Of a DNA stretch of 52,170 bases, positions 45,111 to 52,170 are shown piece after piece. Location: contig JAGXRX010000015.1 of assembly GCA_018335655.1 (NCBI GenBank), positions 1-52,170 of the forward strand, read 5' to 3'. How positions within the stretch are numbered: the first letter of the stretch is position 1; each line of letters starts with the position of its first letter. Under the pieces are notes generated by a model. It searched no databases, was not told the DNA's origin, and worked only from the letters and a program-made list of their open reading frames with translations. The translations under genes were made by a program, and so were the position numbers. Source of the stretch: Erysipelothrix sp. Lineage in GTDB: Bacteria; Bacillota_I; Bacilli_A; Erysipelotrichales; Erysipelotrichaceae.

Positions 45111-45258
45111 GTACTTCATCACTATCAATAGTTTCAACACATCTTGTTAAGAACCCTTCAACATTGCTAATTTCAAAGATATCTTCTAGTATGTTGGAGT
45201 TAATATTAATGTGTATACTTACTTTCTTTAATATTTTAAGTTCATAGATTGCACCCAT
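45100..45258 (-). CDS. Small 52-residue protein overlapping the K+ channel gene
   Basis: The minus strand has ATG at 45258, preceded by GGAGATTGAT, a good ribosome site, and runs 52 codons (MGAIYELKILKKVSIHININ at the start, IDSDEVHED at the end). The stop codon overlaps the start of the channel gene by 11 nt. No family is recognised; it is a mixed, soluble sequence. A -10-like GATAAT with upstream TG lies at 45287-45295. It could be a regulatory leader peptide or an accessory protein of the channel. Confidence 0.6.
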   Translation of the reverse strand: MGAIYELKILKKVSIHININSNILEDIFEISNVEGFLTRCVETIDSDEVHED

Positions 45259-45802
45259 ATCAATCTCCTATTGTTATTAATGCAATATTATCACAAAGTT
45301 CACGCAATGTGAGTTATTTGCAGTATTCTCTCAAAGAGAGGTATATATTGCTGTTATATTCACTTTGATAATTCAGTTTTTAGTCAACTATATAGAATTA
45401 ATCATTTCAAAAATATTCACAAGTATTAGTACATATTCAAAGATAATCTGGTAAAACAACATAGTAATAAATGTGGGGAAATATCAGTCTTTTCAGAAAA
45501 ATGAATAATGTTACAATGAACCATATTGAAACTCAATATCAGGGGGTATTTTCAATAGCTATACAGATATATATACTTTACCAGTCTCTCATCCTCACTT
45601 ATTAGAAGCTTTTTAAGTCACAACCTTAACAAATCTTTTCCTCTCTTTTGAAAAAGTGTTCTTATGAAAGTTTGAATTAAGTCAGATGTTTATACTAGTG
45701 GATAATGCATTTAACGAGTGAAACAATTATATTAACTCAATGTATCTTCAGTGATTGTCAGGAATCATTTCACTATGCTATTATTTCAACAAGGGGAAAT
45801 AT
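45259..45802. other. 544-nt intergenic region without a recognised gene
   Basis: Apart from the promoter candidate near 45290 for the minus-strand channel operon, the sequence is AT-rich, without a convincing frame, RNA gene or long repeat. AAGGGG just before 45803 is the ribosome site of the next gene. Confidence 0.4.
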
Positions 45803-46144
45803 ATGGATCAAGACAAATCAAGTGAAGATTTAGTAGAAAGCTCAGTTGAAAAGGATAAGGATTTAGTTGATACTGTGAAAGAAGAGTTTACCGAAAAAGA
45901 TGAAAAACTTCTTTCAAAGTATGATGGCATAATGTTTGTTTTCGGGATTTTTATAATAGTATCAATTTTTGGTCAATTTTCTTTTGAGGGTGGTGAAATC
46001 TTCTTATCTTTTATGCTTGTTATACTTTTATATTTTATTATTGTGAGTTTAATTGCAGAGAAATCAAAGACTCTAAAAAGATTAAGAGTACTTATAGCAA
46101 AACGAGAAGCTATTGAACAAGCGAAAAATAAAGACCAACACTAG
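45803..46144 (+). CDS. Small membrane protein, unknown
   Basis: This 113-residue protein has an acidic, lysine-rich N-terminal third (DKSSEDLVESSVEKDKDLVD), two adjacent membrane helices (GIMFVFGIFIIVSIFGQF; IFLSFMLVILLYFIIVSLIA) and a basic C-terminal tail. No family is recognised. The ATG at 45803 is chosen because AAGGGGAAAT lies directly upstream. It is monocistronic, with the terminator at 46288. Confidence 0.65.
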   Translation: MDQDKSSEDLVESSVEKDKDLVDTVKEEFTEKDEKLLSKYDGIMFVFGIFIIVSIFGQFSFEGGEIFLSFMLVILLYFIIVSLIAEKSKTLKRLRVLIAKREAIEQAKNKDQH

Positions 46145-46287
46145 ATTGTTGAAGTGATTGAATGATAACGTTTCATCCAATTAATCTTGAATTTATAAGT
46201 ACTGAAGCTTCATTTCTAAATGACATTTGCTTCAATGTTTAAAAGAAATGTGGTTACAATGGTGTTGTACAAAGTCATAAGCAAAAG

Positions 46288-46316
46288 AAAACCCACTATT
46301 TAGTGGGCTATTTTTA
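46288..46316. terminator. bidirectional terminator next to the tRNA fragment
   Basis: CCCACTA-TT-TAGTGGG hairpin. On the + strand it is followed by CTATTTTTATT; on the - strand by TTTTCTTTTG, directly downstream of the tRNA 3' fragment. It probably was the terminator of that tRNA gene. Confidence 0.85.
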
Positions 46317-46320
46317 TTAC

Positions 46321-46339
46321 TGGCAGGGGTAGCAGGACT
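46321..46339 (-). other. tRNA 3'-end fragment, candidate att site (probably tRNA-Trp)
   Basis: On the minus strand AGTCCTGCTACCCCTGCCA reads as end of T-loop, T-stem strand CCTGC, acceptor strand TACCCCT, discriminator G and CCA. The matching 5' strand (AGGGGTA) and the rest of the tRNA are absent to the right. Acceptor AGGGGTA with discriminator G is typical of Gram-positive tRNA-Trp. A terminator follows at once. This is what an integrative element leaves behind when it inserts into a tRNA 3' end. Confidence 0.7.
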
Positions 46340-46431
46340 GATGTAAATGCTTTACCAAGTGTTACAAATCCACTCTTTAGAGGCTTTCTACACTCCAAGT
46401 CTAACCAAGTTTCACCCTCTTTTCCAAAAAA

Positions 46432-46452
46432 TGTGGTCACAGATGTGGTCAC
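46432..46452 (+). repeat. two TGTGGTCAC direct repeats near the att scar
   Basis: TGTGGTCAC at 46432-46440 and 46444-46452, repeat period 12 nt. They could be recombinase arm sites, or code for NVVTDVVT in a short open stretch (46333-46494) that has no start codon and might be an integrase-tail remnant. Neither is proven. The rest of 46340-46674 has no gene. Confidence 0.4.
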
Positions 46453-46674
46453 GAACTTGGTAAATACTTACTCATTTCTTTCTTCAAGTAATTGATATAT
46501 ATAGTGGTAACAAAAGATTATGCTAAAAGATCAATAAGTTATTGAAATATTCACTTCATCATGGTACAGTTAAGTCATAGATAACGTGATGTTTGTCACA
46601 CAATTCATGCATGAATACGTTTGTCAAAGACTGTGATATTTTTAATCATTCACGAAAGAAAGGAGTGAAAACTC

Positions 46675-47415
46675 ATGAAACGTTTAGAAGGAAAAGTAGC
46701 GCTCATTACAGGAGGTGCGCGTGGTATGGGCGCATCTCATGCCAAGATGTTTATTGAAGAAGGTGCAAAAGTCATTATCAGTGACATCTTAGAAAAAGAA
46801 GGTCAAGAAATGGCTGCATCACTAGGTGATCATGCTTTATTTGTACGCCATGATGTGACTAAAGCGCACGATTGGGAAAAAGTTGTAGAGGAAGCAGAAA
46901 AGAAGTTTGGACCAATTAATGTTCTTGTCAATAATGCAGGAATTTTACTCTCCAACAGCATTGATTTAATGAGTGAAGAAGATTTTGATAAGGTATACAA
47001 CATCAATCAAAAATCCATATTCTTAGGAGTCAAAGCCGTCTTGCCATCAATGAAGAAAGCCAATGAAGGATCCATCATTAATATCTCCTCGATTTCAGGT
47101 CTTGTAGGCCAACCAGGAGGTGTTGCTTATAATGGAACCAAGTTTGCGGTAACAGGGATGACCAAAGCCTTAGCACTAGAGTTGGGGCACTATAATATTC
47201 GTGTTAACTCTGTGCATCCAGGGGTTATTGATACACCAATGACGCAAACGCCTGAAATTCAAGAAGCAATCAAACCTATGATTGCAGCATTAGCCATTAA
47301 GCGAAGTGCAAAACCTCATGAGATCAGCCATTTATGTGTGTTCTTAGCAAGTGATGAATCGAGTTATTCAACAGGAACTGAGTTTGTCGCCGATGGTGGA
47401 TTGATTGCTCAATAA
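46675..47415 (+). CDS. Short-chain dehydrogenase/reductase (SDR)
   Basis: This 246-residue classical SDR has the cofactor loop TGGARGMGASH (residues about 13-23), NNAGIL, catalytic Ser in NISSISGL and YNGTK (Tyr and Lys), and the final GTEFVADGGLIAQ. Asp37 after the second strand (IISDI) suggests NAD(H) preference. It resembles 3-alpha/20-beta-hydroxysteroid-type and glucose-type dehydrogenases, but the substrate is not readable. An AAAGGAG site precedes the ATG. If the tRNA scar is an att site, this gene is element cargo. Confidence 0.9.
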   Translation: MKRLEGKVALITGGARGMGASHAKMFIEEGAKVIISDILEKEGQEMAASLGDHALFVRHDVTKAHDWEKVVEEAEKKFGPINVLVNNAGILLSNSIDLMSEEDFDKVYNINQKSIFLGVKAVLPSMKKANEGSIINISSISGLVGQPGGVAYNGTKFAVTGMTKALALELGHYNIRVNSVHPGVIDTPMTQTPEIQEAIKPMIAALAIKRSAKPHEISHLCVFLASDESSYSTGTEFVADGGLIAQ

Positions 47416-47429
47416 TCAAGCATAAGAAA

Positions 47430-47458
47430 AGGCATCATTTCGATTTGAAATGATGCCT
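47430..47458. terminator. terminator between SDR gene and stress-protein gene
   Basis: GGCATCATTTC-GATTT-GAAATGATGCC, an 11-bp hairpin, with AAAA before and TATTT after, so it can serve both convergent genes. Confidence 0.8.
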
Positions 47459-47471
47459 ATTTGATTGACGA

Positions 47472-47735
47472 TTATGATAATGTTTCGTCAACTTCTTCTT
47501 GAGCTTTGTCAAAGGCTTTGTGAAGTGCGTCTTTGGTTTTGCTTGTCACTTCCATTACTTTGCCTTTAGCACTTTCAAACATGCCTTCTACTTTGAGTGA
47601 AGGATCGTCTGTGATGGTACCAACCACTTCTTTCACTTTGCCACCAATTTGTGCAATGACTCCTTTACGTCTTAAGACTTCAAAGGTCACGACAGATCCT
47701 ACAGCAACAAGGCCTAATGCAACGAGTTTTTTCAT
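47472..47735 (-). CDS. YtxH/CsbD-like small stress protein
   Basis: This 87-residue protein has one N-terminal hydrophobic segment (LVALGLVAVGSVVTFEVLR), then a CsbD-like amphipathic stretch (GGKVKEVVGTITDDPSLKVEGMFESAKGKV) and a charged helix. It resembles YtxH-type general-stress proteins with a CsbD-like body. The ATG at 47735 (MKKLVALG) is preferred because AAAGGTGG lies upstream. The 290 nt before it hold no convincing gene. Confidence 0.75.
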   Translation of the reverse strand: MKKLVALGLVAVGSVVTFEVLRRKGVIAQIGGKVKEVVGTITDDPSLKVEGMFESAKGKVMEVTSKTKDALHKAFDKAQEEVDETLS

Positions 47736-48023
47736 GTGAACCACCTTTCTTTGATTCATTATACCATATTTAAAGTTTCAAGTCTTTGATGAGATACGTG
47801 TGACAGCGTAAAAACTATTGTGTTTGTGTTTATTATGATATCACGGTCAATCATTGCTAAAAAACAAGGCAAGAACAGCGCTGCGATGTAACAAATTGAA
47901 TCTGAATCACCATAAAAGTCAATTAAGCATCGTTTCAATAATGTTTCATTGTTCAATTCAATGTTGCATAGGATTATTTAAATCATAGCTTTATGTCGCT
48001 GTAAAGTGGACGTAATTAATTAA

Positions 48024-48066
48024 GTAAAAAAAAGCAGCCATCATCCATTCTTGATGATGACTGCCT
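48024..48066 (-). terminator. terminator of the GlsB-like gene
   Basis: On the minus strand GGCAGTCATCATC and GATGATGGCTGC pair (one mismatch), with a 7-nt loop, followed by TTTTTTTT. Confidence 0.85.
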
Positions 48067-48091
48067 AGATAATCATATTGTATTTCGATGT

Positions 48092-48319
48092 CTATCGTCT
48101 GAAAAGCTGCATAATATAAAGGAAAGCAATGGCTCCAACGGTAGACATTAAAAGCGATCCTAATGTTCCTGCAGCACTAAGATTGAGCGTATTAAACAAA
48201 AATTCTCCAACATAAGAACCAATGAGTCCAATAAGCAGGTTTCCTATTAAACCATATCCTCTACCGCGAAGAATTTTTCCAGCAAGAAATCCAGCAAGTA
48301 TACCAATAATGATAAACAT
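48092..48319 (-). CDS. GlsB/YeaQ/YmgE family membrane protein
   Basis: This 75-residue protein has three membrane helices and the family pattern: IIGILAGFLAGKILRGRGYGLIGNLLIGLIGSYVG at the start, then a STVGAIAFLYIM helix. The family (sometimes called transglycosylase-associated, without evidence of enzyme activity) is induced by stress in many Gram-positives. An AGGAGG site precedes the ATG. With the neighbouring YtxH/CsbD-like gene it repeats the stress theme seen at 31.5 kb. Confidence 0.9.
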   Translation of the reverse strand: MFIIIGILAGFLAGKILRGRGYGLIGNLLIGLIGSYVGEFLFNTLNLSAAGTLGSLLMSTVGAIAFLYIMQLFRR

Positions 48320-48554
48320 TATATGTCCTCCTGTTGTTTATATTTCAAGTATAATCCATAGAGTGAAACTTGTAAAAGGACCATGCATTTTATAAAGTAG
48401 AGCAAAACGCTTAACATGAATCGGTTTTTTTGGTTAATAACGAACAGTTAAGTGATAAATACGAAATAAAAAAAGTAAACTACAAACCATCAATGGACCA
48501 CTCAAACATAACAAAATAGTGAGATCTTTAGTAATGATGTGATGATAAGTATAA

Positions 48555-48585
48555 CTTGATTAAATAATATTATCAAGAATAGAAT
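48555..48585 (+). promoter_or_regulatory. promoter and overlapping dyad of the two-gene unit
   Basis: TTGATT (48556-48561), 18 nt, TAGAAT (48580-48585). CTTGAT (48555-48560) and ATCAAG (48572-48577) form an inverted repeat across the -35 box and spacer, where a repressor would block RNA polymerase. The gene begins 26 nt after the -10 box. Confidence 0.45.
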
Positions 48586-48611
48586 TAATCGAAAGATTTT
48601 AATGGTGCAAA

Positions 48612-49340
48612 ATGGAAATAATTAGCATAATAATAGATCAGATTAAGAACAAAGACTATGATAGTGCATTCTACTATGTAGGCGGAGTATTTGTGCTAGT
48701 CTTTCCGTCTATGGTTTATTTAGTCCTTTATGATTTTGAACTTGTTACAAGATTAAGTTTTCCAGTTCTTTTATTACTGGCAATTGTCTATAATGTTGTA
48801 GGGCTAATTTTGGTGCTATTACTAGTTTATGAATTTCAAAGCACTTTCTATATAGCTAAGGCAAGACATGAGCGCAAAAGAATTGATGAAATATCTAAAA
48901 TTGTTGATAAACTCGAAAGACTCTCTGAAGTTGAAATTTTAAATAATCAAGAATCTTCAGAAGTGAGTGTTATCAATGAAGATTTAAGTAATAAAAAAAC
49001 ACAAGTTATAGATTTATTGAAAAGACAGACAGAAACAGTTTCAAATTTACTGGACGAATTTATCATTGCTGTTTATAGTAATTCAATACTATTAGGGTTC
49101 AATATTACATTTGTGATCATATTATTCTGGACACTGAAAGTTGACCTTAAGCAGATTCTTAGCACTATTAATTACTCTCATCTAATAATCATATCTTTTC
49201 TGCTAAGCTCTATTCTTTCACTTTATAAGACATTTAAATTTAACAAATTAAATGAAGACTACAAAATTAAGTATAAACCAAGAATCATCTTTGTTATTTT
49301 TTTATCGAGTCTTTTGATATTGTTTAATATTAATTTGTAA
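48612..49340 (+). CDS. Multi-pass membrane protein with coiled coil, unknown
   Basis: This 242-residue protein has two N-terminal membrane helices (about residues 18-38 and 49-73), a cytoplasmic coiled-coil-like region of about 85 residues (RIDEISKIVDKLERL, NKKTQVIDLLKRQ) and three C-terminal hydrophobic segments. No family is recognised. The ribosome site is weak (AATGGTG). Ninety nt separate it from the HEPN-like gene, with no terminator, so they look like one operon. The organisation recalls membrane-effector partners of defence systems; that is inference. Confidence 0.7.
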   Translation: MEIISIIIDQIKNKDYDSAFYYVGGVFVLVFPSMVYLVLYDFELVTRLSFPVLLLLAIVYNVVGLILVLLLVYEFQSTFYIAKARHERKRIDEISKIVDKLERLSEVEILNNQESSEVSVINEDLSNKKTQVIDLLKRQTETVSNLLDEFIIAVYSNSILLGFNITFVIILFWTLKVDLKQILSTINYSHLIIISFLLSSILSLYKTFKFNKLNEDYKIKYKPRIIFVIFLSSLLILFNINL

Positions 49341-49429
49341 TTCTTCAGAATTAATTGCTGATAAATCTGTTTATGCAACATGATGTTTAAGAAATTAACA
49401 ATTTAACTATAACAAGATAGGAGAAAGCA

Positions 49430-50587
49430 ATGAGGTTGAATTTAGATGAGCGGATAATTAAATCACTTAGAGAATTAATTAATAGTAGTCCAGTATTTTA
49501 TTATGCACCAGAACATAAAGAACATTGGGATTTAGTTTGTGCATTTATGGATAGGATTGAAGACTCAATACGGGAATTGAATAGTTTGAATCTCAATAGT
49601 GATAAAACTTGGAATCAGAATGAAATCATTTTATTCTTTGTATATGCAGGGATAATTAACTCATGTGTTGATGTGTTATGCGATGAACTAGAAGTAATTG
49701 ATATCTATGAAAGTAAGTATGATATTTTTGGCATGAAAGGAATCGATGGTACTGGAACAGATAACAAGTATTTTATGTTTTTGAGAAATCTATCATTTGC
49801 ACATGTGATTGATGTAAACAGAAGGAGCCCATATATACTTGCTCAAAGAAATGAAATACTACGAGCACCAATTATTAGTGGAGATGGTCACAAAATAGTA
49901 ATTACTGTTTATTCAAATATACCCGAAAGAAAAACTAGTTCAATTTCACCAATTGTAAAAAAGGAACAATTATTTAAATACTTAATCAGAAGATACAAGT
50001 TGCTTGAGAATATAAAAGCATACTACAATAATTGTCTTTGTACTTACAGTCAAACATGGAATAATCAAATCGTTGATGAAGGAGACATAATATCTCAACT
50101 TAATCAGATGAAAACATATATGAGTAGTAGATATGATACATACACATTAAACCATATTGATGAAATCATTCGAGTCTTGGAATATGATTCTAGCATAGAA
50201 AAAAACAATACGTATGTGAGAGTTTATCAAGATTACATAAAAGAAAAGGCGAAAAAATTCATTAATGATTTCAATGACAAGACTCGAGAGATTGAAAACC
50301 ATGAATTCTACTATGTACAAGATTTCAATAGTAAATTTGAGCATCCAAATGCAAATTGGATACTCGAAAAAATAAGAGTTCATTTAAGTGAGATTGAATT
50401 GAACTCAGATCAATTCGATCTCACAATACAGGATTCAATAAATTCAAAGAATGCCAATGTTGAGATTGGTCTCAAAGCACTCGAACTATTTAAGAAAAGC
50501 TTTTCAGATGATTTTTTGCAAATTGAATTAGACATGCCGTTCGCCGAAATTCAAATTCTTGTTAATGTTGCGCTGTTTATCAAATAG
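49430..50587 (+). CDS. HEPN-like protein, candidate RNase effector
   Basis: This 385-residue protein has no clear overall family. Residues 117-125, FLRNLSFAH, contain R119-N120-x4-H125, the RNx(4)H form of the Rx4-6H motif that marks HEPN ribonucleases. The surrounding helices (about residues 1-130) fit a HEPN bundle. A second part (about 170-385) is helical and charged. Abi-type and toxin-antitoxin HEPN proteins cut RNA upon phage infection. AGGAG precedes the ATG. It converges with the integrase gene, 6 nt apart. Confidence 0.65.
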   Translation: MRLNLDERIIKSLRELINSSPVFYYAPEHKEHWDLVCAFMDRIEDSIRELNSLNLNSDKTWNQNEIILFFVYAGIINSCVDVLCDELEVIDIYESKYDIFGMKGIDGTGTDNKYFMFLRNLSFAHVIDVNRRSPYILAQRNEILRAPIISGDGHKIVITVYSNIPERKTSSISPIVKKEQLFKYLIRRYKLLENIKAYYNNCLCTYSQTWNNQIVDEGDIISQLNQMKTYMSSRYDTYTLNHIDEIIRVLEYDSSIEKNNTYVRVYQDYIKEKAKKFINDFNDKTREIENHEFYYVQDFNSKFEHPNANWILEKIRVHLSEIELNSDQFDLTIQDSINSKNANVEIGLKALELFKKSFSDDFLQIELDMPFAEIQILVNVALFIK

Positions 50588-50593
50588 AATGAA

Positions 50594-51706
50594 CTAATCA
50601 TTATCAGAATCAAGAATATCAAGAATTTTATCCTCATTCTCTTTTAATAGATGAGTATAAACCTTCAAGGTCATATTGATATCCGAGTGCCCAAGTCTCT
50701 TTGAAACCGCAACAATGTTCGCTCCCTTGTTGATAAGGAATGTCGCATGACTGTGACGCATATCATGAAGTCGTATTTTTGGAATTGGCTTTTCTCCACT
50801 TGAAATAAGATGTTCATTGCAGAGTTTAATTCCACTAGAGAAATAACGTTGAATGGATGTGGAGGATAAATGTTCATTACCTCCAAAGAGTAAATGCCCT
50901 TCTGTTTCCATGAGGGGTTGGATCATCTCTAACACATGTTGATTTATTTGGATCTTTCGACGACTAGAGTTTGTTTTAAGAGATTTGAATTCGCCACTGT
51001 ATTGATGCATCGATTTGTTGATGCTAACGACACCATCAACGATATCTCTCTTCTCAATAGCTCGAGCTTCACTTCGTCTCATTCCAGTATAATACAAGAA
51101 TGTAAAGTATGTCTTATATACGTAATGATCCACATGCTCAATGAAGAGTTTAAACTGATCAGGTGTCCATACTTCCTTTTCTCTAAACTCAGTTGATTTA
51201 AGAGGAACGATTTTAAGCAATCGAGCATGATCTTTCAGCTCATAATAATCATATCCAAAACGTGATACACTCTTCAAAAGAAAAATGGCTTTGTTCCGGT
51301 ATCGGACTGCAGCCTTTTCACTCTCGATGATGTTACGACAATCTAGATAATCACTTGGTTTAATCTTTGACATGGGGATGTCCATTACTCTTCCAAAGAA
51401 GCGCTTTGCCACCTGGATGTATTTATTGACATTGTAATCTTCAGCCTCGTGACGTTTGTTTTCAATATACTTATCAAACAGTTCTCTAAAGAGCATATCT
51501 TTGACGGGTTCCACGACTTGAGTCGAATCTTCAGGTGGGTTCTCAATCTTCTGGTATTGATCAACTCTATAGGATGATTCATAGTTTTGAGCATCACGTT
51601 TCAACTTAAAGCCACGCTTGGTATGTGAGATCAGTTTTCCTTCTTGATTAAGATAGTTGACCTTGCAGTACCATGTCCCGCGTTTTTCATCTTTATAGAT
51701 TGCCAT
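50594..51706 (-). CDS. int: Tyrosine site-specific integrase
   Basis: This 370-residue phage/ICE-type recombinase has an N-terminal arm-binding domain (IYKDEKRGTWYCKVNYL), a SAM-like core-binding domain (about residues 65-160) and a catalytic domain. All active residues are seen: Arg in YTGMRRSEARAI, Lys in SLKTNSSRR, HDMRHSHATF, LGHSD and Tyr in KVYTHL. The ATG at 51706 (MAIYKDEK) is used because AAAGGA precedes it. The enzyme would insert and excise the element whose scar lies at 46321. Confidence 0.95.
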   Translation of the reverse strand: MAIYKDEKRGTWYCKVNYLNQEGKLISHTKRGFKLKRDAQNYESSYRVDQYQKIENPPEDSTQVVEPVKDMLFRELFDKYIENKRHEAEDYNVNKYIQVAKRFFGRVMDIPMSKIKPSDYLDCRNIIESEKAAVRYRNKAIFLLKSVSRFGYDYYELKDHARLLKIVPLKSTEFREKEVWTPDQFKLFIEHVDHYVYKTYFTFLYYTGMRRSEARAIEKRDIVDGVVSINKSMHQYSGEFKSLKTNSSRRKIQINQHVLEMIQPLMETEGHLLFGGNEHLSSTSIQRYFSSGIKLCNEHLISSGEKPIPKIRLHDMRHSHATFLINKGANIVAVSKRLGHSDINMTLKVYTHLLKENEDKILDILDSDND

Positions 51707-51743
51707 AACTTGTTGTCCTTTCAATAGTTTGATAAGATAAACA

Positions 51744-51777
51744 TGCAACAACTAAAATCCCCTTTACGTATGTTGCA
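51744..51777. promoter_or_regulatory. inverted repeat upstream of int
   Basis: TGCAAC (51744-51749) and GTTGCA (51772-51777) form an inverted repeat with a 22-nt centre, where the int promoter must lie. It may be a repressor or excisionase site. Confidence 0.35.
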
Positions 51778-51786
51778 CATACTCCG

Positions 51787-51818
51787 GTACCCAGTTCAAG
51801 ATGGGTACTTTTCTTTTA
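51787..51818 (+). terminator. + strand hairpin with T-run between int and repressor gene
   Basis: GTACCCA-8 nt-TGGGTAC followed by TTTTCTTTT. It is oriented on the + strand although both neighbouring genes are on the - strand. It would end a + strand transcript, perhaps an antisense RNA from the int promoter region. Confidence 0.5.
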
Positions 51819-51843
51819 CCTTGAATGAGATACAAATGCAAGT

Positions 51844-52170
51844 TTAAAAGCTCTTGGCTGCACAACTCCAAACGAGCTTACCAATGACACTAATGTTCTC
51901 TTGATCATTCTCTTTGATGATCATCGCTTGATGCTCAGGATTATAACTGAGAGGTTCAAGCACAACTCCATCTTTGATTCGATAGTATCTCTTAAGAGTT
52001 GCATCAAATCCATTCACTAAGATTGCACCAATGGACCCATCCTCTAAGGTGTGAGTCTTTTGTAGTACCGCAATATACCCATCCGGAATAACCTTATTCA
52101 TTGAATCACCGACCACCATCAAACCAAACAATCCAGTTCGTCCTGCGAGCCAGCTTGGTATCTCAATGTG
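51844..52170 (-). CDS. S24/LexA-like repressor, C-terminal part (runs off the window)
   Basis: The minus-strand frame is open to the window edge, so only the C-terminal peptidase domain of 108 residues is seen. IPSWLAGRTGLFGLMVVGDSM holds the catalytic Ser, and DATLKRYY the Lys. This is the self-cleaving domain of LexA/CI-type repressors, usually joined to an XRE HTH in mobile elements. With the adjacent int it suggests an SOS-inducible prophage or ICE module. The first codons and HTH lie beyond 52170. Confidence 0.9.
   Translation of the reverse strand, partial: HIEIPSWLAGRTGLFGLMVVGDSMNKVIPDGYIAVLQKTHTLEDGSIGAILVNGFDATLKRYYRIKDGVVLEPLSYNPEHQAMIIKENDQENISVIGKLVWSCAAKSF

Noticed and set aside
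46333-46494. Open stretch encoding NVVTDVVT, as a possible integrase tail
   Set aside because: No start codon and no catalytic motif; too short to claim a pseudogene.
47759-47956. 65-codon minus-strand frame between the YtxH-like gene and the left intergenic region
   Set aside because: No ribosome site, no recognisable motif, unusual composition; it looks like a chance frame.
1-52170. CRISPR array or mycoplasma genetic code
   Set aside because: No spaced repeat array was seen, and TGA acts as a stop (for example tsaB and the sortase), while tryptophan is coded by TGG.

Overview
The window is AT-rich DNA that uses the standard bacterial code: TAA, TAG and TGA all end genes, and TGA closes tsaB and the sortase gene. 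The genes fit a low-GC Bacillota. Cell-wall genes (LicD, an amidase-like protein, a sortase and its substrates) argue against a wall-less Mollicute. A PPi-type phosphofructokinase and an OppF enlarged as in mycoplasmas point to the Erysipelotrichia/Mollicutes neighbourhood. That placement is inference; no 16S gene is present.

Region 1 (1-12.1 kb) is housekeeping on the + strand. It holds the tRNA t6A operon tsaE(partial)-tsaB-rimI-tsaD, then rex-asnS, a LicD-like transferase with a predicted leaderless promoter, an amidase-like protein missing a zinc ligand, an ABC-F ATPase, an Old Yellow Enzyme, a PPi-dependent phosphofructokinase and a GAF/HD-GYP c-di-GMP phosphodiesterase. Region 2 (12.1-21.2 kb) has an alpha/beta hydrolase, tRNA-Ser(CGA) and an oligopeptide transporter operon oppABCDF plus a small membrane protein. 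In this operon OppC carries a seven-repeat RCC1-like beta-propeller in its first outside loop, and OppF carries about 185 extra residues between Walker A and the Q-loop. Region 3 (21.2-29.2 kb) has an unknown HTH-like gene, ptsI, a Gfo/Idh/MocA oxidoreductase, a PH-domain membrane protein, a UDP-glucose dehydrogenase-like gene, two DUF1801 genes and a GGDEF/EAL protein.

Region 4 (29.2-44.1 kb) concerns surface and signalling. It has a DUF3494 (ice-binding-like) cell-wall protein with an LPNTA signal next to its class D-type sortase, a small stress-protein cluster, two more GGDEF/EAL proteins, a CcdA/thioredoxin-lipoprotein pair, a large surface protein with InlB-type repeats, and a two-component system facing a lipoprotein/exported-protein pair with a tandem TTGCCA operator between them.

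Region 5 (44.1-52.2 kb) starts with a voltage-gated K+ channel and a small overlapping gene. At 46321-46339 lies the last 19 nt of a tRNA (probably tRNA-Trp, minus strand) followed by its terminator. This looks like the attachment-site scar of an integrative element extending right. Inside it are an SDR dehydrogenase, two stress-type small proteins, a membrane protein plus a HEPN-like protein (candidate defence/toxin cargo), a tyrosine integrase and an S24/LexA-like repressor that runs off the window.

The most notable items are the RCC1-propeller OppC with enlarged OppF, the DUF3494/LPNTA/sortase pair, the HEPN plus membrane-protein pair beside the integrase, and two predicted leaderless promoters.
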